A stretch of DNA of 11,442 nucleotides from NCBI GenBank assembly GCA_024697985.1, contig JAILRX010000093.1:1-11442 (forward strand), read 5' to 3'. Source of the DNA: Treponemataceae bacterium. GTDB lineage: Bacteria > Spirochaetota > Spirochaetia > Treponematales > Treponemataceae. Of this stretch, positions 4,672 to 11,442 are shown piece by piece. The notes under the pieces are model-generated. The model saw only the letters and a program-made list of their open reading frames with translations, made no database searches and was not told the origin of the DNA. Position 1 is the stretch's first letter. Every line of letters starts with the position of its first letter. The position numbers were made by a program, and so were the translations under genes.

Positions 4672-7269
4672 TTATACTTTCCAAAAGCTAAGGCCTTTTT
4701 CGCCATTTTCGTGGCTGACCTTTACGGTGCAGTTTTCAGTGTACTTTCCTGTCAAAAGTTCCTTTGCAAAAGGATTTTCGACATAATTCTGAATTGCCCT
4801 CTTGATTGGACGCGCACCAAACAAAGGATCGTAACCGACGTCGCTGATAAAGTCTATCGCAGACTGCTCGAAAATCAGCTTTATTCTGCGGCTTTCAAGA
4901 CGGTTCGAAACCCTTTCAAGCTGGTTCTTGACGATGCCTGAAATGCAGGTCTTGTCCAGCCTTGAAAATGTGATGACTTCGTCGATTCGGTTGATGAATT
5001 CCGGGCGAAACTGCTGCTTGAGCATGGCGTCAATCTGACCTTTCAATCCATCAAGTTTTTCCTGCGTATCTGCCTCAAGAATAAGGTTTGAACCAAGGTT
5101 ACTCGTCATGATGATGATCGTATTCTTGAAATCAACGATTCGCCCCTGACTGTCCGTAAGACGTCCGTCATCCAAAACCTGAAGGAGAATGTTGAATACA
5201 TCAGGATGAGCCTTCTCGATTTCATCAAAAAGCACGACGCTGTAAGGTCGACGTCGGACGGCTTCTGTAAGCTGACCGCCCTCATCGTATCCGACGTATC
5301 CTGGCGGAGCCCCGATAAGACGGCTCACGCTGAATTTTTCCATGTACTCGCTCATATCGATTCTGGTCAAAGCCTTTTCATCGTTGAACAGGAAATCAGC
5401 CAGTGTCTTGGCAAGTTCTGTTTTACCGACACCCGTAGGTCCGATAAACAAAAAGCTTCCCAAAGGCTTGTTTTCATCAGAAAGACCGGCCTTGTTTCGT
5501 CTGATTGCATCAGAGACGGCCTGAACCGCAGCATCCTGCCCGATTACACGCTTATGCATGACGTTTTCAAGTTCCAGATATTTTTGCATCTCGCTTGCCA
5601 TCATCTTGCTTACAGGGATTCCTGTCCAAGTTGATACGACTTTTGCAATATCCTCTTCGGTTACTTCCTGCCTCAAAAGACTTTCACGCTCAGGATTGTC
5701 CTGTCGTTTTTTATCTTCTTCGACGCTTTCAGAAAGTTCCTTTTCAAGTTTAGGAATGACAGAATATTTGAGTTCGGCAGCCTTTTCAAGGTTACCTTCC
5801 CTCTCGAATTTTTCTTCTTCGCTTCGGGCGCTTTCAATCTTTTCCTTGAGTTTTCGGCTTTTATCGATGCCTTCCTTTTCATTCATCCACTGAAGTTTCA
5901 TTGAATCTCGCTTGGCGCTCATTTCAGACAGTTCTGCTTCAAGTTTTTCAAGTCTTTCTTTTGAAGCCTCGTCGTCTTCCTTGCTCAGAGACTGCTTTTC
6001 AATCTGAAGCTGGAGGATTTTTCGCTCAATCTGGTCGAGTTCTGTCGGCTGACTTTCGATTTCCATCTTGATTCGGCTGGCAGCTTCATCCACAAGGTCG
6101 ATTGCCTTATCCGGCAAAAACCTGGATGTGATGTAACGGTTCGAAAGAGTTGCTGCTGCGACCAAGGCCTCATCGTTGATTCTTACACCATGATGGATTT
6201 CGTATTTATCACGAAGACCACGAAGGATGGCGATTGTATCCTCAACAGAAGGCTCTGCACAATAAACCTGCTGGAATCTTCGTTCAAGAGCAGAATCCTT
6301 TTCGATGTATTTCCTGTATTCATCAAGCGTTGTAGCACCAATTACGTGAAGTTCTCCACGTGCAAGGGCTGGCTTGAGCATGTTCGAAGCGTCCATTGAA
6401 CCTTCGCTTGCTCCGGCTCCGACAAGCGTATGAAGCTCATCGATAAACAGGATTATTCTTCCCTCGCTTTTCTGCACTTCCTGAATCACGCTTTTAAGTC
6501 GCTCTTCAAATTCACCACGGAATTTTGCACCTGCAACAAGGGCTCCAAGATCAAGACTCAAAAGGCTTTTGTCCTTGATGCTGTCCGGAACGTCGCCGGA
6601 AACGATTCGGCGCGCCAGGCCCTCGACAATGGCTGTCTTACCGACACCCGGCTCACCAATCAAAACAGGATTGTTCTTGGTTCTTCGACTCAAAACCTGC
6701 ATTACACGTCTGATTTCCTCGTCTCGGCCGATTACAGGATCTATTTTATCCTGGCGCGCCAGAGACGTAAGGTCGCGGCAATATTTTTCGAGTGACTGCA
6801 TCGTGGCTTCCGGGTCCTGGGTCGTTACCCGCTGATTGCCGCGGACGGCCTTCAATGCCTTCAATATTTCATTTTTGGTTATACCGTTGTTCTTGAGAAG
6901 TTCTCCGGCCTTTCCTGATGACTGAGCCATTGCAAGAAAAAGATGTTCTGTCGAAAGATATTCATCTTTCAGGGCAGCAACTTCGTTTTCAGCCTTAGCG
7001 ACAATTTTTTGAAGTTCTGGAGAAAAATTTACCTGCGCGTTTCCAGTTACCCTCGGATACTTCGAAAGCAAATCTTCTACCTGAGAAATCAATGAGTTAA
7101 GGTTTACTCCAATTCTTTCGACAAGAGGTGGTATGACGCCATCCTGTTGTCTCAGAAGAGCCAACAACAAATGTTCAGTTCCGATTTCAGAGGAATCGGA
7201 TTTCTGTGCGATTGTATTCGCTTCTTGAATAGCATCTTGCGCTTTTAATGTAAATTGATTGTAATTCAT
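4672..7269 (-). CDS. clpB: ATP-dependent chaperone ClpB (Hsp100 disaggregase)
   Basis: ClpB forms a hexameric ring that pulls aggregated proteins apart together with DnaK in the cytoplasm. All parts are present in 865 residues, the usual length. The N-terminal Clp repeats span about 1-145, starting [20 protein letters not shown]+ domain 1 has Walker A GEPGVGKT (205-212), Walker B ILFIDELH (273-280) and pore loop [11 protein letters not shown] (247-257). The coiled-coil middle domain (about 405-535) distinguishes ClpB from ClpA and ClpC. AAA+ domain 2 has Walker A GPTGVGKT (610-617), Walker [12 protein letters not shown] (678-688), pore loop GYVGYDEGG (657-665) and sensor-2 GARPIKRAI (818-826). 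Pore loop 1 has Phe where Tyr is usual, so the aromatic grip is kept. The start matches the family N-terminus, yet no clear ribosome-binding site precedes it. No CIRCE heat-shock operator is seen upstream. Confidence 0.98.
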   Translation of the reverse strand: MNYNQFTLKAQDAIQEANTIAQKSDSSEIGTEHLLLALLRQQDGVIPPLVERIGVNLNSLISQVEDLLSKYPRVTGNAQVNFSPELQKIVAKAENEVAALKDEYLSTEHLFLAMAQSSGKAGELLKNNGITKNEILKALKAVRGNQRVTTQDPEATMQSLEKYCRDLTSLARQDKIDPVIGRDEEIRRVMQVLSRRTKNNPVLIGEPGVGKTAIVEGLARRIVSGDVPDSIKDKSLLSLDLGALVAGAKFRGEFEERLKSVIQEVQKSEGRIILFIDELHTLVGAGASEGSMDASNMLKPALARGELHVIGATTLDEYRKYIEKDSALERRFQQVYCAEPSVEDTIAILRGLRDKYEIHHGVRINDEALVAAATLSNRYITSRFLPDKAIDLVDEAASRIKMEIESQPTELDQIERKILQLQIEKQSLSKEDDEASKERLEKLEAELSEMSAKRDSMKLQWMNEKEGIDKSRKLKEKIESARSEEEKFEREGNLEKAAELKYSVIPKLEKELSESVEEDKKRQDNPERESLLRQEVTEEDIAKVVSTWTGIPVSKMMASEMQKYLELENVMHKRVIGQDAAVQAVSDAIRRNKAGLSDENKPLGSFLFIGPTGVGKTELAKTLADFLFNDEKALTRIDMSEYMEKFSVSRLIGAPPGYVGYDEGGQLTEAVRRRPYSVVLFDEIEKAHPDVFNILLQVLDDGRLTDSQGRIVDFKNTIIIMTSNLGSNLILEADTQEKLDGLKGQIDAMLKQQFRPEFINRIDEVITFSRLDKTCISGIVKNQLERVSNRLESRRIKLIFEQSAIDFISDVGYDPLFGARPIKRAIQNYVENPFAKELLTGKYTENCTVKVSHENGEKGLSFWKV

Positions 7270-7344
7270 ACTGTTAAAATAACTTCAAAAAGCATGAACG
7301 GCAAGAGAAAATCTAAAAGAGAAAATTAAACTGTAAAATAAAGA
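7270..7344 (-). promoter_or_regulatory. clpB upstream region: candidate promoter and 10-bp direct repeat
   Basis: On the minus strand TTGCCG (7299-7304) and TATTTT (7276-7281) are 17 bp apart, placing a start close to the clpB ATG. The 10-mer ATTTTCTCTT occurs twice with a 14-bp period (7317-7326 and 7303-7312), the second overlapping the candidate -35 box by two bases. CIRCE-type inverted repeats are absent. The bases just before the ATG (GTTATTTTAACAGT) hold no Shine-Dalgarno sequence. No hairpin terminator for the upstream gene is visible. Confidence 0.35.
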
Positions 7345-8436
7345 TTAACGGGAACTTGAAGAAGCAAATTCGCAAGCACAGTTTTCAACCCGTGCATGTT
7401 CCATGATTTCAAGAGTTTTGTTTACCTTTTTGTAAAGCCTGATTTCACCAGAACCATTTCCACCCGAAAGGAATTCATCAAAGGTGATTGTTCCACGAGG
7501 GTTCATGTATTTCATCGGAATCATATCGCGTTTTCTGCTGAAAATATCAACATCAAGAAGGTTTTTCTTATTTTCGGCCGTTACCTGCCAGTGACAGAAT
7601 TCATCATTCTCTGAATAATTGCATTTTATCTTTGAATTTTTGCTTGAAAAACTGTAGCTCTGGTTCTGCTGGCAGAAGAATACGTTGAATGAGTTGCGTT
7701 TTTCATCGTAAAAAGTTCCGCTCAAGTCAAAACATGAAGAAGGCAGATAAGAACCTGAAATGATGCTTATCAAATTGCAGCTTGAAAGCCATACAAAAGG
7801 ATCCGGGAAGTCACGTCCCCAGAATTTATCAGCATGACCATAAGATTTTTGAGGAACGACAGCGTATTCTTCACCATCAAGGATGATAGCCCCGCCGTAC
7901 ATTGTCTTTGCGCCCTGAACATACCAGAATGAAGGAGGAACCAATTTAAGGTTCTTTGGCAAAAAGGCAATTTTCTTATCCATCTTGATTTTCCACTTCA
8001 TGACGCCGCTGTCCGTAAGATATTCCGGATGCAGTTTCATTTCTGTCGGTAAAACTTCGATAGAACCAAAAAGTTCGCTTTCTGTTAATAGGAAATTGTC
8101 TGCCCTGATATTTAATTTATGTTTATTGTACTGCATTTTGCTGATTGGCAAAAAGGCATGGAACTGTTTTCCGTTTGGTCCCCAATATCCTGCCTTTACC
8201 ATCAGGAAAGAAGGTTTTCCCTCTTTTTTTGCAATTGTCTGATTGTTTTCAAATGAAATTTCGTCTGGAGAAACCGCCGGATTTAATACATAGAATTCAA
8301 TGAAAAATGTTTTCTGGTCACCAGAACGCTTGCTGTAAGCGGTAAAACTGTGGCGCCATAATTCGAATCCGTTTTTGCGGAAATTGCCTTTCAGCATTAC
8401 TTTATTTCTCTTTCGATTTTCCCCTAAATCACCCAT
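7345..8436 (-). CDS. Tocopherol cyclase-like family protein, function unknown
   Basis: This 363-residue, beta-rich, apparently soluble protein has no signal peptide or membrane segment. It resembles the tocopherol-cyclase-like (lipocalin-type double barrel) family as I remember it. The middle holds a GG-I-LDGEEY stretch (181-191), followed by SYGHADKFWGRDFPDPFVWL (198-217), which fits the family's D-WG--FP---WLQ signature. The C-terminus, SGEIRLYKKVNK then ARVENCACEF (348-357), fits the family's closing strand and ENVGCEYG-like end. Plant members close the chromanol ring of vitamin E; such chemistry is not expected here, so the substrate is unknown, perhaps a lipid or prenyl compound. CAGAGG 6 nt upstream supports the chosen start; Met14 is a weaker alternative. 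It lies between two transcription boundaries and is probably transcribed alone or into clpB. Family assignment is moderate. Confidence 0.6.
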   Translation of the reverse strand: MGDLGENRKRNKVMLKGNFRKNGFELWRHSFTAYSKRSGDQKTFFIEFYVLNPAVSPDEISFENNQTIAKKEGKPSFLMVKAGYWGPNGKQFHAFLPISKMQYNKHKLNIRADNFLLTESELFGSIEVLPTEMKLHPEYLTDSGVMKWKIKMDKKIAFLPKNLKLVPPSFWYVQGAKTMYGGAIILDGEEYAVVPQKSYGHADKFWGRDFPDPFVWLSSCNLISIISGSYLPSSCFDLSGTFYDEKRNSFNVFFCQQNQSYSFSSKNSKIKCNYSENDEFCHWQVTAENKKNLLDVDIFSRKRDMIPMKYMNPRGTITFDEFLSGGNGSGEIRLYKKVNKTLEIMEHARVENCACEFASSSSR

Positions 8437-8504
8437 ACAAAACCTCTGTATATAATCTATACTCTCTTATTTCATTTTCGGATGATTAATTAAAAACCTT
8501 AGAA
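8437..8504 (-). promoter_or_regulatory. Upstream region of the tocopherol cyclase-like gene
   Basis: On the minus strand this A/T-rich gap contains TATAGA (8456-8461) and TATATA (8449-8454) as -10-like hexamers, with no convincing -35, and then CAGAGG (8443-8448) as the ribosome site. A promoter is expected because a terminator ends the upstream transcript at 8505-8539. Its exact position is not resolved. Confidence 0.3.
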
Positions 8505-8539
8505 AAATAAAAAAAAAGCCACCCTTTTCAGGCAGCTTT
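8505..8539 (-). terminator. Rho-independent terminator of the peptidase and small-gene transcript
   Basis: On the minus strand AAAGCTGCC (8539-8531) pairs with GGTGGCTTT (8523-8515), a 9-bp stem with two G-U pairs and a 7-nt loop, followed by a T-run of nine at 8514-8506. It starts 8 nt after the stop codon of the 72-codon gene. Confidence 0.92.
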
Positions 8540-8547
8540 CTTAAAGT

Positions 8548-8766
8548 TTATTTATCAAGAACTTCTTTCAAAGTCTTGCCGACATCGCCGGCTTCATCTG
8601 GAAAATATTTGTCCAAAAATTCATAGCAGTCCAAGGCAGATTTCTGCACATGTTCATACCAAATAAAATATAGTTCATCCTGAACGTCTCCAGGATATGG
8701 GGCACCTTGTATATCAGAAACAAGTTTTCGTAAACGTTCTGTACATTCCTTAAATTTCTTGTCCAT
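8548..8766 (-). CDS. Small acidic hypothetical protein, 72 residues
   Basis: I do not recognise this protein. It is acidic, with Lys-rich ends, probably helical, and includes an aromatic stretch ELYFIWYEHVQKSALDCYEFLDKYFP. There is no signal peptide, membrane segment or metal motif; the two cysteines are far apart. The ATG at 8766 is preferred: GAGG lies 6 nt upstream at 8773-8776. The frame opens two codons earlier at a TTG, which would sit directly against that ribosome site and is unlikely to be used. The gene lies 29 bp downstream of the M16C peptidase and is followed at once by a strong terminator, so it should share the peptidase transcript. A role with the peptidase is possible but nothing in the sequence shows it. 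Confidence 0.75.
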   Translation of the reverse strand: MDKKFKECTERLRKLVSDIQGAPYPGDVQDELYFIWYEHVQKSALDCYEFLDKYFPDEAGDVGKTLKEVLDK

Positions 8767-8795
8767 AAACAACCTCGATACTTTATTTGTAAATA

Positions 8796-11442
8796 TTATA
8801 AAACAATATCAATTATTTTTCCATAACTTTCACCGATTTTTGAAGAAATAATTGCTGTTTTTGCCTTCTGCTCTGTTTCTACAAATGAACGTGCGGTAGC
8901 CTTAAGATCTTCTACAGTTGAGCTTAAAAGCCACTTAATTCGCTGTTCCTTGAATGAATCTGGAATTCCTGCAGCATATCGGACAAAGGCTGAAAATCCC
9001 CTTGCTGACGGCGACTTCGGCTGAATTTCCCTGCTGAAGCAACCGGTTATGATCCGTTCAAACTCTTCCTGACTGATTGAAAAATCATCCATGCCCTGAA
9101 GGATTTCATCGAGGAGTCGTGCATTCTTTACAGGGCTTGGATCCCGGTAGGTCAAAAGACTGAAAATGCCTTCGAGCGTATTGTTTACGGCAAAAACTCC
9201 GTATGCACCGCCTGCCATCCTGATTTTTTCCCACAAAACATTGTTTGAAAGATAGTGCGCATAAATTGATTCGTACACTGATTCCTTTGTTCCACTTTTT
9301 GAGCACTCGAACGATTTTGCACAATATCCCACCTGAGTTTCACACTGATAAGTTTCAAAGTCCTCAGTCTCTCCCTGGATTTTTACCAGGTCAAAGAATT
9401 CCTGACTTGAAACTTTTGCCTTTGGCTTGAGTGCTCCAAAATAAAGTCCTTTTTCCTTTAATTTTTCAACGTTTGATTCAAGGTACGCTTTGGATTTTTC
9501 AATTCCTGTTTTTTCTGCTACTACATTGAACAGAAAGCCCGAATTGAAAATCTGATTTTTGAGCGACTCAAAGTATTCTGCAAGTTCTGCAGGATTTTCT
9601 TCTGCAATTTTTACGGCCTTGATTACAGAGGTAAGTCCTGTCGTGATTTCATCGATGGCCTTCAATTTAGAAAAATTGCAGGTTGTTCTTGAAACTGCAT
9701 AATCGTGTCCGCTTGAAACAACTGATGAAACAAGGTCGTTTCGGTTTTCTTTGGCCAGGTTCGAAAGTCTTTCCTTATCAGAAAAATTGACGGTCGTTAA
9801 AAATTTGAAGAACATGTCCAGCGCATCATCAAGCTTTTCTTCAAGGAATTTCATTTTCACGACCAGATATCTTCTTCCCTGACTTGGATCGTTTTCGTAG
9901 AGTTTTTCATCAAGATCGTCATCATCAATTGATTTGGCTCCAACCTTTTCCAAAAGCCAAGGACTTATTGGCGCGATATAAACATCAGAAGAAAAACCGC
10001 CGGTTGTCTTTGAAACCATAACTGAACTTTCTGACCAGCTTTTTCCGTCAAACCCAACATTCATCAGCGCTGAAGCAAAGAAATTCAGATAAAGATAATC
10101 CTTTGCCTGAAGCACATCAACAGGGAAAAACATCTGGAAATAAACTACGCCGTTGACGTTCTGCTCGCAGGAAAAAAAATCGATTCCCTTGATTTTGCAT
10201 CGTTCAAGCTTGCTGTCATCCTTTGGAATTTCAAGATCCCGCGGATTGATGTGCGGCATAAGAGCAAGTACGCTTTCACTTTCCTTTTTCGACTGCATCT
10301 CTTCCAGTTTTTTACAATCTGCTCTTACCTTCTCGATAAATTCATTGTATTCAGACTTGCTCATGCTTTTTTTAAGAAGCTTAATTCGCTCCTTAAGATT
10401 TTTTTCGTTTCTGAGGTTATAGTTTTTGTCCGGAGTTGCAATCAAAGTAAGGCGCTGCTGATTATCATAAATCAAATCCTTGACAAACTTTTCAATGTAC
10501 TTAGGATTGTTTTTAAGCTCGCTCTTGATTTTCTCAAATGCCCGGTAAGTCATTATTCCGTCATAAGGATTTCCGCCGTTAAGCCAGGTTCTGTAAGCTC
10601 GTCGCATCAGGACAAGAGAATAAGGCGAATAGCTTCTGACAATTTCCCTGTTGGAAAATTCTACGCTCATCATTGCACTTTCAAGATCATCCGGGTCAAT
10701 TCCGTTTTCAACGACATTTTTGAGCACGTCAAAAACCAGATCAACCAACTTATTGATGTTTGATTTTTTTACTCCCCTCATTCCGACAGTCAAAAGCACG
10801 TAGCGAAGGTCGCTGTCCAACCCGATATTCGGGGAAAGGTCTTCTCCAAGACCGCTTTTAAGAAGAGCTTTGGTCAAAGGTGCTCCGTCATGGCCTACAA
10901 GAATTTCTGCAAGCAAAATGCCTTTCATGTAAACTTCTGGATTCTTAACTTCACCGATTCTCCATGAAATTATCACTGAATTTTCTTTTTCACCGCCATT
11001 TTTTGGAACACTCACCTTTTTTACGATGCTTTCCTTAAGTTCAGGAGAAAAGGTTTTCTGGCTGAAAAAATCCTGCTGGCAAAAAGCCTTGCCTGATGCA
11101 AGCTGAGTTTCCGTAAATCGAGAAAGAAAATTTTCCTGCAAAAAATCAATCTGCTTTTCAGTCGGGATGTCTCCGTACAAAAACAAAAAGCAGTTTGAAG
11201 GATGGTAGTATTTGTTATGAAAATCCTTGAACTGTTCGTAAGTAAGACTTGGAATTTCCACCGGATCTCCGCCAGAATCATACTGATAGCAGCTTTGAGG
11301 AAGAAGATATTTTTTGATTTCTTCCTGTATCACCCCTTCACTGCTTGAATAGGAGCCTTTCATCTCGTTAAAAACTACGCCCTGAAAAACCAGATTGCCG
11401 TTTTCATCAACTTCAAATCGATGGCCTTCCTGCATGAACGTA
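8796..11442 (-). CDS. M16C (PreP-like) zinc metallopeptidase, 5' end outside window
   Basis: This is a large inverted-zincin peptidase of the presequence-protease (M16C) type, which degrades oligopeptides inside a closed chamber. The window holds at least the last 881 codons. The frame stays open to the edge, where TFMQEGHRFE corresponds to the internal family segment TF-QEGWH-E. The Met at 11435 is therefore not the start, and about 100 residues carrying HxxEH are missing. The third zinc ligand is visible in GVVFNEMKG (about 11362-11386; the ligand codon is 11364-11366), followed by YDSGGDP and HNKYYHPSN. The C-terminal half keeps GGAYGVF, TYRDP and the RGF...RYAAG substrate-binding segment near the end, then TVEDL. 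Total length should be near the family's roughly 1000 residues. No signal peptide can be judged. It is followed by the 72-codon gene in the same transcript. Confidence 0.93.
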   Translation of the reverse strand, partial: TFMQEGHRFEVDENGNLVFQGVVFNEMKGSYSSSEGVIQEEIKKYLLPQSCYQYDSGGDPVEIPSLTYEQFKDFHNKYYHPSNCFLFLYGDIPTEKQIDFLQENFLSRFTETQLASGKAFCQQDFFSQKTFSPELKESIVKKVSVPKNGGEKENSVIISWRIGEVKNPEVYMKGILLAEILVGHDGAPLTKALLKSGLGEDLSPNIGLDSDLRYVLLTVGMRGVKKSNINKLVDLVFDVLKNVVENGIDPDDLESAMMSVEFSNREIVRSYSPYSLVLMRRAYRTWLNGGNPYDGIMTYRAFEKIKSELKNNPKYIEKFVKDLIYDNQQRLTLIATPDKNYNLRNEKNLKERIKLLKKSMSKSEYNEFIEKVRADCKKLEEMQSKKESESVLALMPHINPRDLEIPKDDSKLERCKIKGIDFFSCEQNVNGVVYFQMFFPVDVLQAKDYLYLNFFASALMNVGFDGKSWSESSVMVSKTTGGFSSDVYIAPISPWLLEKVGAKSIDDDDLDEKLYENDPSQGRRYLVVKMKFLEEKLDDALDMFFKFLTTVNFSDKERLSNLAKENRNDLVSSVVSSGHDYAVSRTTCNFSKLKAIDEITTGLTSVIKAVKIAEENPAELAEYFESLKNQIFNSGFLFNVVAEKTGIEKSKAYLESNVEKLKEKGLYFGALKPKAKVSSQEFFDLVKIQGETEDFETYQCETQVGYCAKSFECSKSGTKESVYESIYAHYLSNNVLWEKIRMAGGAYGVFAVNNTLEGIFSLLTYRDPSPVKNARLLDEILQGMDDFSISQEEFERIITGCFSREIQPKSPSARGFSAFVRYAAGIPDSFKEQRIKWLLSSTVEDLKATARSFVETEQKAKTAIISSKIGESYGKIIDIVL

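Noticed and set aside
5206..5634. 142-codon plus-strand frame antisense to clpB
   Set aside because: It lies wholly opposite the conserved second AAA+ domain of clpB. Its composition is that of a shadow, and no ribosome site or family resemblance was recognised.
10251..10763. 170-codon plus-strand frame antisense to the peptidase
   Set aside because: It lies entirely opposite well-conserved M16C coding sequence, with Phe/Leu/Ile-rich shadow composition.
11433..11435. Met at 11435 as the start of the M16C peptidase
   Set aside because: The frame stays open to the window edge and the adjacent residues TFMQEG match an internal family segment, so the true start is beyond 11442.

Overview
The window looks like chromosomal DNA from a spirochaete, most likely a gut or rumen Treponema. 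This rests on the overall resemblance of the proteins, the moderate GC with A/T-rich intergenic gaps, and a tRNA gene that does not encode CCA. It is a judgement from memory, not a database result. Seven protein genes (one cut by the window edge) and one tRNA gene can be supported.

Left part, plus strand: a tRNA-Glu(CUC) gene with its own terminator is followed by about 430 bases without a convincing gene. That stretch is highly structured. A second copy of the last 20 nt of the tRNA lies exactly 256 bp downstream of the first. Each copy is followed by a 50-nt spacer holding a rho-independent terminator, and then by a 15-nt motif antisense to the tRNA T-arm. Between the copies sits a block of perfect short hairpins. 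After this come a DEAD-box RNA helicase with a basic repetitive tail and, 20 bp later, an ABC-F (YbiT-like) ATPase. These two form a probable two-gene operon linked to RNA remodelling and translation.

Middle: the ABC-F gene meets the next gene head-on, and the two share one CTAG as both stop codons. The facing gene (minus strand) encodes a protein resembling the N-terminal and N2 domains of GspE/PilB secretion ATPases, but it stops before the ATPase core. Upstream of it on the same strand is clpB, the Hsp100 disaggregase, complete at 865 codons.

Right part, minus strand: a 363-codon protein that resembles the tocopherol-cyclase-like family, a 72-codon unrecognised acidic protein, and a large M16C (PreP-like) metallopeptidase whose 5' end lies beyond the window. 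The peptidase and the small gene are 29 bp apart and end at a strong terminator, so they are probably one transcript. ClpB and the peptidase both act in protein quality control, but they belong to separate transcription units.

The points most worth a second look are the tRNA-end duplication with its palindrome cassette, the ABC-F protein in which one of the two ATP sites has lost both halves, the GspE/PilB-like protein without an ATPase, and the tocopherol-cyclase-like protein in what is probably an anaerobe. No complete new defence or mobile system is visible.
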